From Nocardia sputorum (lineage in GTDB: Bacteria; Actinomycetota; Actinomycetes; Mycobacteriales; Mycobacteriaceae): a stretch of 64,000 bases of DNA. The stretch spans positions 6,820,001 to 6,884,000 of the forward strand of contig NZ_AP026978.1 of assembly GCF_027924405.1 (NCBI RefSeq), written 5' to 3'. A model generated the notes under the pieces. That model did no database searches. It was not told where the DNA came from and saw nothing but the letters and a program-made list of their open reading frames with translations. This document shows, piece by piece, positions 24,103-32,216 of this stretch (the first letter of the stretch is position 1; every line of letters starts with the position of its first letter). The position numbers and the translations under genes are program-made.

Positions 24103-25559
24103 ACCCGGCTCCCGTCCGACTCCGTGCGTTCGGCGTGCAGCCGCCGCGGGTCCGCCTCCGGCAGCACCGCCAGCAGGACGTCGGCCCCGGAAGCGGTCAG
24201 CACATCGATCAACCCGTGCTCGGCCGTCAGCTCCGCGGTGTCGGCGGGGGAGTCGACCACGACGACGAGCACCGGGTCGGCGGCCGGGCCGTCGCCCTCG
24301 GCGCCGCTGTCGACACCGTCGTCCGAGATCGCGACGGCATCGCCGTGCGGCGAACCAGCGAGCAGCGCGCCCAGCCCCGCGAGGTCGGCCTCGAACAGGT
24401 CGAGCGAGGTCGCGGGCCACTGCGCGTTGTACAGATAGCGCGGCTCGGCGTCGCCCGGCTCGGGCGCGACGAACCGGAACCCCCGCCGCAACGGATACCC
24501 CGGCTCGTCCAGCACGTACGCGGGCGACCGCGTGGTGGTCTGGAAACGCGTGGGCGTCCCCGACTCGGCGAGCAGCGCCGCCAGCCGCAGGGGCAGGTAC
24601 ATGAGCTCCTCGTGCCCGAGCACGATGACGGCCCGGCCGGGGAAGTCGGCATCGAGCCGGGCGGTCAGCGCACCTCCCGCGTCCAGCAGCGCGGCCTCGA
24701 ACGCGCCGGTGTCGGAGGCCAGGATGCCGTGCCTGCCGCCCTCCGGCACAGCGGTCGGCCACGGGAGTTCGACGCGCCCGAACGAACCGGTGTGCCCGGC
24801 GGTCGGGTTCAGCCGAGGCTCGGGGAGTGCGCCGACCGCGTCCACCAGTCCGTCGGGCAGTGACGCGCGGCCGGTGGCGAGGCACACGGTGTCGATGCGC
24901 GCCCCGAGTTCGGCAGCCACGGAGTCGAATTCGGCCCGCTGGGCATCGGTGCGCAGATCCACCAGCGACGCGAGCACATAGTGCGTGCGGGGCGCGAAGG
25001 CGTGCAGTGCCCGCACCGCGTCGATCGCGGTGTCACCGGTGGAGATCTCGTCGTCCACCAGCACCAGCGGCAGATCGTTGACGAAGATGCCGGCCGGCGC
25101 CGGTTGCAGCAGGTGGGAAGTGGCGTGTGAGTGCCCCTCCTCGAAACCGGCGAGCGTCGTCGCGTGCGGCACCGCGCGCCGGGTCGAATGCAGGTAGCAG
25201 CTCGCGCCGATCCGCGCGGCCACGCAATGGCCGAGCCCCGTCGCGGTCTCCGCGAATCCGAGCACTACGGCTTCGCGCGCACCGAGCACCGCTCGAACCA
25301 GGTCGCCCAGCTGATCGCCCGCGCCGAGCACCACGCGCGGATCGGTGGGCAGGTGCTTGCCGAGCACGGTGGAGACCAGCAGATGCGCCCGGCGCCGATT
25401 GTTGTGGCGAACGCCCGGTTGCACCAGCGCGGTGATCGGCAGCCGCGCGGAACGCAGCCGCTCCGCGCCGCCTTCCGGATCGTGATGCAGCCCGATGCCG
25501 AGATTTCTTGTCGCCCAGAATATTTCGTTGTGACCGAATTCGGTCGAGGTCCGGCTCAT
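24099..25559 (-). CDS. phosphoribosyltransferase with TRSP domain
   Basis: A 486-residue protein. The N-terminal phosphoribosyltransferase domain has the PRPP-binding loop LVLVDDEISTGDTAIDAV and FAETATGLGHCVA. The C-terminal TRSP region contains GHEELMYLPLRLAALL, FQTTTRSPAY and RFVAPEP; the name comes from the Thr-Arg-Ser-Pro run visible here. It probably transfers a ribose phosphate to a base-like acceptor. ATG start overlaps the lyase stop (ATGA), and its own stop overlaps the next gene, so the four enzymes are translationally coupled. Confidence 0.86.
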   Translation of the reverse strand: MSRTSTEFGHNEIFWATRNLGIGLHHDPEGGAERLRSARLPITALVQPGVRHNNRRRAHLLVSTVLGKHLPTDPRVVLGAGDQLGDLVRAVLGAREAVVLGFAETATGLGHCVAARIGASCYLHSTRRAVPHATTLAGFEEGHSHATSHLLQPAPAGIFVNDLPLVLVDDEISTGDTAIDAVRALHAFAPRTHYVLASLVDLRTDAQRAEFDSVAAELGARIDTVCLATGRASLPDGLVDAVGALPEPRLNPTAGHTGSFGRVELPWPTAVPEGGRHGILASDTGAFEAALLDAGGALTARLDADFPGRAVIVLGHEELMYLPLRLAALLAESGTPTRFQTTTRSPAYVLDEPGYPLRRGFRFVAPEPGDAEPRYLYNAQWPATSLDLFEADLAGLGALLAGSPHGDAVAISDDGVDSGAEGDGPAADPVLVVVVDSPADTAELTAEHGLIDVLTASGADVLLAVLPEADPRRLHAERTESDGSRV

Positions 25560-26770
25560 ACGGTGACCAACGCCGTCAGCAGATCCACGAAGGACACTCC
25601 CTTGTTCGCCACGCCGAACACCCGTGCACGCAACAGCGTCTGCCGCGCCCAGCTGCGATGCGGCCGCATCTCGTTCATCTTGTTCCGGTAGCCGGAGGCC
25701 GCCACGCCGCCGACGTCCTCGCGCAGGATGTCCAGCGCGTCCGAGTACTCCTCGTGCGTCACCACCGACAGCGCGTGCACGGCGGCCACGTGCGACGGGT
25801 GGATCACCGTCTTGCCCTGGATGCCGTTGGCCCGGTCCAGCGTGATCTCCCGCAGCAAGCCGTCCAGATCCCGGCTCACCAGGTACTGCCGGAACGGCAC
25901 CGCGTCGGACTCCTCGAACGGCGCGGTCCGCAGCAACGGCCGGAACATCCGTTCGTGGTCGGCGAAGTACTCCCACACCGGTCCCGTGATGACGAAACCG
26001 GTGCCGTCCGCGCGCCCCAGGTAGTTCACGATGTCGGCGATCACGTCGGCGACCACGCGTACGTCGTAGATGGTCAGGTCGCGATCGCGCCGGATGCCGA
26101 ACGTCGAACACATGTCCGTCGCGCCGACCCGCACCGCGAGCACCCGGTCCCGGTGCGCGGCCAGCAGCGCCGCGATCTGGGTGAGCTCGTAATCGCGGGT
26201 CTCCCGGTGCACCAGCCCCGGCGACTCCAGCACCGGCATTCCGTACAGTGGCCGGTCCACCCGCTGGGCCGCCACGTTCAGCGCGTTGAGGTACTTCGGC
26301 CCGGTGACGCTGTCGAACTTCGGGAACACGAAACCGGTCAGCACCCTGGCACCCGGTCCGAGTTGCTCGATGAGCTCGGTGATCGTGTCCGCGTCGCGCA
26401 CCCGCACGAACAACAGCGGGTTGGCGTCATGGCTGCCCGCGAGCAGATCGAGCGCGGCGACGGTCTGCCGCTTGGCGTACTCGACCTCGTGATCGGCGAC
26501 CGCGTCTTCGAGGTCGATCACCATCGAACACACCCCGTGCTCGGCGCGCCTGCCGATCGTCAGCGCGAGATCGGGCCTGGTCGCCGGTGCGTACAGCGTT
26601 GCGCCGAGCCCGACCGCGAGCAGCTCACGATCGGTGTGGTCGTCGCCGAACGGTTCGGGCTGCCGGTGGAACAGTCGCCTCGCCTCCGGCCCGTGCAACT
26701 GCCGGAAGTGGCGCAGCGGCATTCGCTTCCGCAGGCAAACCTCCTGCTGGACGGCGATGCCTGCGGTCAT
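25556..26770 (-). CDS. HpcH/HpaI aldolase/citrate-lyase (CitE-like) enzyme
   Basis: A 404-residue TIM-barrel C–C lyase. The metal and substrate patterns are SMVIDLEDAVADHEVE (Asp/Glu pair), LFVRVRD, GFVFPKFDS, GMPVLESPGLV and VRVGATDMCSTFGI, ending KTVIHPSHVAAVHAL. CitE relatives cleave or form acyl-CoA or hydroxy-acid bonds with Mg2+. In Ter modules it is thought to supply or modify a precursor. The first 40 residues have an unusual basic composition. It lies 13 bp behind the helical protein gene and overlaps the next by 4 nt. Confidence 0.86.
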   Translation of the reverse strand: MTAGIAVQQEVCLRKRMPLRHFRQLHGPEARRLFHRQPEPFGDDHTDRELLAVGLGATLYAPATRPDLALTIGRRAEHGVCSMVIDLEDAVADHEVEYAKRQTVAALDLLAGSHDANPLLFVRVRDADTITELIEQLGPGARVLTGFVFPKFDSVTGPKYLNALNVAAQRVDRPLYGMPVLESPGLVHRETRDYELTQIAALLAAHRDRVLAVRVGATDMCSTFGIRRDRDLTIYDVRVVADVIADIVNYLGRADGTGFVITGPVWEYFADHERMFRPLLRTAPFEESDAVPFRQYLVSRDLDGLLREITLDRANGIQGKTVIHPSHVAAVHALSVVTHEEYSDALDILREDVGGVAASGYRNKMNEMRPHRSWARQTLLRARVFGVANKGVSFVDLLTALVTV

Positions 26771-26783
26771 CGTTGCCCCATCC

Positions 26784-28001
26784 TCATTCTCGTCGTGGTC
26801 CTGCTTGTCTTCTCATTCGATCCACTACCCCGGCTATGAATTCGGTGACGGCATCCAGTTCCGCCACATAGGCCCAGTAGTCGGGGTGACGCCCCGACAG
26901 TGTTTCGCTGATTCGGTCGATCCGCGCCGCTTGCGCGTCGAGCACCGAACCCCATTCGGCGACCAGCCCACGGCTCACCGCGAGCATTTGCGCGTCCCGC
27001 AACCGGAATCGTACGGCCTTGGCCTGTTCTTGCGGGTCGGACCGAATCGCACGCAGCAGGGTCAGCCGCTTGGTGACGGCGTCGACTCGCTGCTCGGCCT
27101 CGGCGAGGTACCCGCGCGCGGATGTGGTCAGATCAAGTGCTAACTCCGGATTGTTCTCTGCCGCCGCCGCACGCGCCCTGCCGAGGGCCGCGTCCGCGGC
27201 CTCGATGGCTCGCTGGCTTTCCCGCTCATTGTTAGCCAGATCGGCCGAACTCGCAGCATTGAACTCGCGCAGCAGCGCCGAGAACGCCTGCGGAACCCCT
27301 TCCGCCCTGGTCCGGACGGCGGCAAGGCGGGTTGTCACGGACGATATCGCGGTGTTCGCCGCCCCGGCCCGAGATGGGGCTTGCGCCAAGGCATCCGCCA
27401 GCTCACCGGTGGCCGTCTGTAGTCGGTTCGCGGCCTCCCGCACCGTGCTCGCGGGTGCGCCCGCACCCGCCGCCTCCAGTGTGACCAGCGCCTCATCGAC
27501 CGCGGCGGCGCGCTCGCGCACCGACGGATAGTGCTCGAACTCCGATTCGGCGGCCCGGCCGCGCACACCGGCCGCGGCAGCCTTCACCTGCTGCACCAGC
27601 TGCGGCACCGCGCCGAGCACGGCCACCGCCTCTTCGAACTTGCCCTGGTCGCCGCGGTAGAACTCGTCGACCGCGCGCGCCGCGTCGGTCAGCTGCCGTA
27701 CCGCGGCGTCGACGCGCTCCCGGCCCCGCGCGACCGGCGGGCCGCCCTGCTGCGCGGCCTCCAGCTCCGCGCTCAGCGTCAGGTAGACCTCCGCCGCCCC
27801 ATAACATCTGTGGCGCACCGCTTCCCAGCGCGCGCCGATCCGCCGCTCCGGGAAGATCTGCTCGGCGGCGTGCACTGCCGCGTCGGCCGCGCTCTGCCGC
27901 CGGTCCATGTCGAGGAACGCCGTCGCCAGGGTGGCGCGGGCGTGTTCGATCCACTCGTCGTTTCCCGACGAACGGAACCAACCGCGCCTGCGCCCTGCCA
28001 C
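26784..28001 (-). CDS. helical coiled-coil protein of the Ter operon, unknown function
   Basis: A 405-residue soluble protein, almost wholly Ala/Arg/Glu-rich and helical, with no membrane segment or enzyme motif. The N-terminal part (GNDEWIEHARATLATAFLDMD) is the least repetitive. The rest resembles coiled-coil proteins found in Ter gene clusters. GTG start lies 6 nt behind a TACCAT box, so this is the first, leaderless gene of the biosynthetic operon. A structural or scaffolding role is only a guess. Confidence 0.65.
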   Translation of the reverse strand: MAGRRRGWFRSSGNDEWIEHARATLATAFLDMDRRQSAADAAVHAAEQIFPERRIGARWEAVRHRCYGAAEVYLTLSAELEAAQQGGPPVARGRERVDAAVRQLTDAARAVDEFYRGDQGKFEEAVAVLGAVPQLVQQVKAAAAGVRGRAAESEFEHYPSVRERAAAVDEALVTLEAAGAGAPASTVREAANRLQTATGELADALAQAPSRAGAANTAISSVTTRLAAVRTRAEGVPQAFSALLREFNAASSADLANNERESQRAIEAADAALGRARAAAAENNPELALDLTTSARGYLAEAEQRVDAVTKRLTLLRAIRSDPQEQAKAVRFRLRDAQMLAVSRGLVAEWGSVLDAQAARIDRISETLSGRHPDYWAYVAELDAVTEFIAGVVDRMRRQAGPRRE

Positions 28002-28146
28002 GCCCCGATGGTAGGAGATGTTCCAGTTCGCCGGGGGTTGCGCCGGTTCCTACGCAAGTTCGCGGAAACCTACTACTGTCGTATGGCGTACCCGGCGATT
28101 CGGACATGCTGGGAACCAATGACGGACTATTGAAAGGGAATCCCGC
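28002..28146. promoter_or_regulatory. divergent promoter between the Ter biosynthetic operon and terD
   Basis: On the minus strand TACCAT (28013–28008) lies 6 nt before the GTG at 28001. On the plus strand TACTGT (28074–28079) is a candidate -10 for terD, giving a leader of about 60 nt that ends in GAAAGGGAA before the ATG. Co-control of both operons is inferred. Confidence 0.55.
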
Positions 28147-28722
28147 ATGGGTGTCAGTTTGTCCAAGGGCGGCAATGTCTCGCTGACCAAGGCGGCGCCT
28201 AACCTCACTGCTGTTGCGGTCGGCCTCGGGTGGGATGTGCGGACCACCACCGGTACCGACTTCGACCTCGACGCGAGCGCCATCGCGACCGGCGCGGACA
28301 AGAAGGTCCTGTCCGACCAGCACTTCGTCTTCTTCAACAACCTGCGGTCGCCCGATGGCGCGATCGAGCACGCGGGCGACAACCGGACCGGTGAGGGCGA
28401 GGGCGACGACGAGGTCATCAACGTCGACCTGGCGAACACCCCGCCCACGATCGAGAGCATCTTCTTCCCGGTCTCGATCTACGACGCCGACTCCCGGTCG
28501 CAGTCCTTCGGCCAGGTCCGCAACGCCTACATCCGCGTGGTGGACCGCAGCAACGGCGAGGAGCTCGCCCGCTACGACCTCACCGAGGACGCCTCGACCG
28601 AGACCGCCATGGTCTTCGGCGAGCTGTACCGCAACGGCGCGGAGTGGAAGTTCCGCGCGATCGGCCAGGGTTACGCCTCCGGTCTGGCGGGCATCGCCCG
28701 CGACTACGGCGTGAACGTCTAA
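28147..28722 (+). CDS. terD: TerD-family protein
   Basis: A canonical 191-residue TerD protein. It opens [15 protein letters not shown] and keeps the calcium-binding acidic clusters [10 protein letters not shown] and [19 protein letters not shown], closing with [18 protein letters not shown]. TerD proteins bind Ca2+ at the inner membrane and contribute to resistance to tellurite, phage and oxidative stress; the mechanism is unsettled. It is monocistronic, with a strong terminator behind it. Confidence 0.95.
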   Translation: MGVSLSKGGNVSLTKAAPNLTAVAVGLGWDVRTTTGTDFDLDASAIATGADKKVLSDQHFVFFNNLRSPDGAIEHAGDNRTGEGEGDDEVINVDLANTPPTIESIFFPVSIYDADSRSQSFGQVRNAYIRVVDRSNGEELARYDLTEDASTETAMVFGELYRNGAEWKFRAIGQGYASGLAGIARDYGVNV

Positions 28723-28741
28723 GGAACACTTCGCTGTTCGC

Positions 28742-28765
28742 AGGGGGCCCGGTGACGGGCCCCCT
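28742..28765. terminator. terminator after terD
   Basis: AGGGGGCCCG (28742–28751) and CGGGCCCCCT (28756–28765) form a perfect 10-bp stem with a GTGA tetraloop. Confidence 0.88.
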
Positions 28766-28881
28766 CGTCGTGCGACCCCAGGCATGCCGGCGCCCTGGGA
28801 GCGCGTTGGACAACCGGCGATCCAGCAGCCACGCTGGTAGCAACCGTCGCCGCCTCGTTATAACTCACGAAAGGTCCCAGC

Positions 28882-29982
28882 GTGGTCCTGCGCATATTCG
28901 GCATGTCCCTGGTCGTCACGGTGGTATCGCTCGTCGTCGCCCTGGTGTACGGCGGACCGACCGCCCTCGCGCTCGCCGCGATCCTCGGCATCCTCGAGGT
29001 GTCGCTTTCGTTCGACAACGCCGTGATCAACGCCACCGTCCTGGAGCGGATGAGCGCGTTCTGGCAGCGGATCTTCCTCACCATCGGCGTGCTGATCGCC
29101 GTCTTCGGTATGCGGTTGGTCTTCCCGCTGGCCATCGTGTGGATCACCGCCGGGCTGGATCCGGTCCGGGCCTTCGACCTGGCCCTCAACCCGCCCCCCG
29201 GCGACGCCCTGACCTTCCCGGACGGCAGCCCGAGCTACGAGAAGCTGCTCACCGACGCGCACCCGCAGATCGCGGCGTTCGGCGGCATGTTCCTGGCGCT
29301 GCTGTTCCTCAACTTCATCTTCGAGGAACGCGACATCACCTGGCTGAGCTGGCTGGAGCGGCCGCTGGCCAAGGCGGGCAAGCTGGACATGCTCTCCGTG
29401 GTGGTCGCGGGCACCGGCCTGATCCTCACGGCCGAGTACATCGCCGACGAAGCGCACCGCTCGACCGTCCTGGTGGCCGGCCTGCTCGGCATGATCACCT
29501 ACATCGCGGTGGACGGCCTCGGCTCCATGTTCCACACCGAGGAGCACACCGAAGGCGGCCCATCCGAGCTGGCCAAGGCCACCGGTAAGGCGGGCTTCTT
29601 CCTGTTCCTCTATCTGGAGGTGCTCGACGCGTCGTTCTCCTTCGACGGCGTGATCGGCGCGTTCGCCATCACCTCCGACCCGATCATCATCGCGCTCGGC
29701 CTCGGCCTGATCGGCGCCATGTTCGTCCGGTCGATCACGGTGTACCTGGTCCGCAAGGGCACCCTGTCGGAGTACGTCTACCTGGAGCACGGCGCGCACT
29801 GGGCGATCGGCGCGCTCGCGGCCATCCTGCTGGTCTCGATCGGCGTGCACATCAACGAGCTCATCACCGGCATGGTCGGCGTCGCGTTCATCGGCGCGGC
29901 GTTCATCACGAGCATCGTCCGCAACGGCCGAGCGGACGAGGAGGAACTGGACAGCGAACGAGAACCGACGCCGGTAGGCTGA
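28882..29982 (+). CDS. TerC/DUF475-family integral membrane protein
   Basis: A 366-residue protein with about 8 membrane segments. Two internally related signatures, LEVSLSFDNAVINA (about 38–51) and LEVLDASFSFDGVIGA, carry the acidic residues that TerC-like proteins use for metal handling. The length and a loop rich in Pro and Asp between segments place it nearer DUF475 than short TerC. TerC-family proteins are linked to Mn2+ efflux and to metalation of exported enzymes. GTG start with GAAAGG upstream. Confidence 0.88.
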   Translation: MVLRIFGMSLVVTVVSLVVALVYGGPTALALAAILGILEVSLSFDNAVINATVLERMSAFWQRIFLTIGVLIAVFGMRLVFPLAIVWITAGLDPVRAFDLALNPPPGDALTFPDGSPSYEKLLTDAHPQIAAFGGMFLALLFLNFIFEERDITWLSWLERPLAKAGKLDMLSVVVAGTGLILTAEYIADEAHRSTVLVAGLLGMITYIAVDGLGSMFHTEEHTEGGPSELAKATGKAGFFLFLYLEVLDASFSFDGVIGAFAITSDPIIIALGLGLIGAMFVRSITVYLVRKGTLSEYVYLEHGAHWAIGALAAILLVSIGVHINELITGMVGVAFIGAAFITSIVRNGRADEEELDSEREPTPVG

Positions 29983-30009
29983 TCTCCGGCAAGCAGCCGA
30001 AGACCTGTT

Positions 30010-30060
30010 GCGGCAGCGGCCCCATCCGACGGATGGCCGCTGCCGCTCTCGTTTCGAGAG
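30010..30060 (+). promoter_or_regulatory. two consecutive hairpins before the terA-like gene
   Basis: The first pairs GCGGCAGCGGCC (30010–30021) with GGCCGCTGCCGC (30035–30046). The second pairs CTCTCG (30046–30051) with CGAGAG (30055–30060) and abuts the ribosome-binding site GAGGGGGGA. The first looks like a terminator of the TerC-like gene; the second could mask the ribosome-binding site. Confidence 0.6.
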
Positions 30061-30073
30061 GGGGGATCGCGCC

Positions 30074-30697
30074 ATGGCGATCGACGACAACCCCGGCGGC
30101 GTCAACCTGTCCAAGGTGACCCTGTCGAAGGCGACACCGAGTATCAACCTGACCAAGCCCGGTGAGCAGCAGGGCACCATGCGGGTCAACCTGAACTGGT
30201 CGAGCGGATCCAAAGGCTTCTTCCGCCGGTCCAAGCCCGTGGATCTGGACCTCGGCTGCCTCTACGAACTGTCCAACGGCGCCAAAGGCGTGGTCCAGGC
30301 GATCGGGAACAATTTCGGCACGCTGGAGGCCGAGCCCTACATCCGGCTCGACGGCGACGATCGCAGCGGTTCGGCCGCTACCGGCGAGAACCTGCACATC
30401 GACCTGGCCAGGCCCGAATTGTTCCGGCGCATCTTGATCTTCGCCTTCATCTACGAGGGCGTGCCCAATTGGGCCGCCGCCGACGGTGTGGTGACGCTGT
30501 ATCCCACAGCCGGTCCGCAGGTCGAAATGCGGCTCGACTCTCCGGTGGACGGCGCCCGCTCGTGCGCCATCGCTCTGCTGCAGAACCAGGGGGCCGGGAT
30601 CACCGTGCATCGCGAAGTGCACTACGTCAACGGCGCCCAGCGCGAACTCGACCAGGCCTATCAGTGGGGCATGCAGTGGCAGAGCGGGCGCAAGTAG
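30074..30697 (+). CDS. TerA/TerD-like tellurium-resistance protein
   Basis: A 207-residue protein with a beta-rich fold related to TerA/TerD: VDLDLGCLYELSNGAKGV, YIRLDGDDRSG and LHIDLARPELFRRILIFAFIYEG. The acidic clusters resemble the calcium sites of TerD. It lacks a membrane segment. It lies 91 bp after the TerC-like gene, separated by two hairpins, and ends 1 bp short of the convergent transporter gene. Confidence 0.82.
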   Translation: MAIDDNPGGVNLSKVTLSKATPSINLTKPGEQQGTMRVNLNWSSGSKGFFRRSKPVDLDLGCLYELSNGAKGVVQAIGNNFGTLEAEPYIRLDGDDRSGSAATGENLHIDLARPELFRRILIFAFIYEGVPNWAAADGVVTLYPTAGPQVEMRLDSPVDGARSCAIALLQNQGAGITVHREVHYVNGAQRELDQAYQWGMQWQSGRK

Positions 30698-30698
30698 G

Positions 30699-31598
30699 TC
30701 ACCGCGCCGCAGGCACCGGCCTGCTCGCCCCGGCCGCCGAGCCGGTCGGCGGGCGCGCGGCGAACACCAGACCGACCAGGCCGATGCCGAGCCCGGCGAC
30801 CGTCAGCAGCCGCAACGGCTGATCGATCAGCAGCCAGGCCAGGATCGCGGTCACGGCGGGCGTCGCGAAGAACAGTTTGCCCACCCTCGTCGCATCCCAC
30901 CGCCGCAGCATGGCGTTGAGCAGCAGGAACGCGGCCATGGAGTTCACCAGCACCATCCAGACGAGCGACCCGGCGAACCGGCCCGCGTCCCACACCTGCG
31001 CCTGATCCGACACCCAAGCCAGCGCCCCCGCGATCGGCGCGCTCACCGCCACGTGCAGCGCCGTGGAGGCCTTCGGATCGACGGCGGGCGCGAACCGCTT
31101 CTGATACACGGTGCCGATGCTCAGGCCGAGCAGTCCCACCACGCACAACAGCAGTCCGGTCGCGGAGAAGTGGGACTGGTCGAACACCGCCAGGGCGACC
31201 CCGACTCCGCCGATGCCGAAGCCGAACCACTGCCGCAGCGTGACCACTTCGCCGATCAGTCCGGCGCACAGCGCGATGACCACCGGATTCAGGCCCTGCA
31301 CCAGCGCGATCACCGCCGCCGAGACATGCTCGGCCATCGCCGTGTAGAAGGCCCCGAACTGGACCATCTGCATCAGCAACCCGGCGACGAGCACGTGCCG
31401 CAACGTGCGGCCACGCGGCCACGCGGCGCGCGCGAAGACCGCATACGCCATGAGCAGGACCCCTGCGACGGCGAAGCGCACGAACAACACCATCAGCGGT
31501 GGCGCGGCGCCCACCCCGATCACACCGGCGATGAACGCGCTGCTCCACAGCACGACGAACACCGGCTGCGCGGCCGCCATCGCGAATCGACTCTGCAC
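30699..31598 (-). CDS. EamA-family transporter (DMT superfamily)
   Basis: A 299-residue protein with 10 predicted membrane segments arranged as two EamA repeats (first repeat VLWSSAFIAGV, second about residue 150 onward). Such proteins export amino acids, metabolites or toxic compounds. GTG start with AGGAGGGTCC upstream. The divergent neighbour is a CGNR zinc-finger regulator, and two operators lie between them, so this transporter is its probable target. Confidence 0.87.
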   Translation of the reverse strand: MQSRFAMAAAQPVFVVLWSSAFIAGVIGVGAAPPLMVLFVRFAVAGVLLMAYAVFARAAWPRGRTLRHVLVAGLLMQMVQFGAFYTAMAEHVSAAVIALVQGLNPVVIALCAGLIGEVVTLRQWFGFGIGGVGVALAVFDQSHFSATGLLLCVVGLLGLSIGTVYQKRFAPAVDPKASTALHVAVSAPIAGALAWVSDQAQVWDAGRFAGSLVWMVLVNSMAAFLLLNAMLRRWDATRVGKLFFATPAVTAILAWLLIDQPLRLLTVAGLGIGLVGLVFAARPPTGSAAGASRPVPAAR

Positions 31599-31613
31599 GG
31601 ACCCTCCTGTAAC

Positions 31614-31672
31614 TAACCACCTAGGGTGGTTATCACGGTCGCATTCGCCGAACTAACCTGTCAAGGCGGTTA
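31614..31672. promoter_or_regulatory. paired 19-bp operators and leaderless promoter
   Basis: TAACCACC-TAG-GGTGGTTA (31614–31632) is a perfect palindrome. A second element of the same length, TAACC-N9-GGTTA (31654–31672), lies 40 bp away centre to centre. The second ends in TATCAT (31671–31676), a -10 box 6 nt before the regulator GTG. Binding there would block the regulator's promoter. Confidence 0.72.
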
Positions 31673-31682
31673 TCATGCGAGA

Positions 31683-32216
31683 GTGTTCACCTTCGTGAGC
31701 GGCGACCTCGCCCTGGATTTCGCCGGCACCGTCAAGGCGCGATCGACCACGTTCGAGGACATCCTCACCACCCCCGCCGCGCTCGCCGACTGGATCGTCG
31801 CCGCAGGACTGCTCGACCACCCCCCGCACAGCGACGCCGACACTCTCGCCCGAGCGGTCCGCCTGCGTGAGGCGGCCTACCGCATGGCGCACGCCGCCGC
31901 CGAGGGACGCACCTTCGACGACGCCGACCGCCGGACTGTCAACGCGTTCGCCGACGCCGCACCGCCCTCGATCAGCCTGCGCGCCGACGGCACGGTCGTC
32001 CGCTCCGGCGACGCGGACGCGGCGCTGGCCGCCATCGCGCGTTCAGCGATCGAGCTCTCGGGCAGCGGGGCACTCGTCAAAGAGTGCGGCCGACCCGCCT
32101 GCACCCGGCTCTACGTGGACACTTCCCGCGGCGGCTCCCGCCGCTGGTGCGACATGACGCTGTGCGGCAATCGCGCCAAGAGCGCCGCCTTCCGCGCCAG
32201 GCACGGCGGGCCTTAG
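31683..32216 (+). CDS. CGNR zinc-finger (ABATE domain) regulator
   Basis: A 177-residue protein. The N-terminal ABATE domain (FVSGDLALDFAGTVKAR, ILTTPAALADWIVAAGLL) probably senses a small molecule. The C-terminal CGNR zinc finger has CGRPAC, RRWCDMTLCGNRAKSAAF, with two CX4C pairs and a basic helix for DNA binding. GTG start directly behind a TATCAT box (leaderless). It probably represses itself and the divergent eamA gene. Its last 4 bases overlap the convergent GT87-type gene. Confidence 0.88.
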   Translation: MFTFVSGDLALDFAGTVKARSTTFEDILTTPAALADWIVAAGLLDHPPHSDADTLARAVRLREAAYRMAHAAAEGRTFDDADRRTVNAFADAAPPSISLRADGTVVRSGDADAALAAIARSAIELSGSGALVKECGRPACTRLYVDTSRGGSRRWCDMTLCGNRAKSAAFRARHGGP

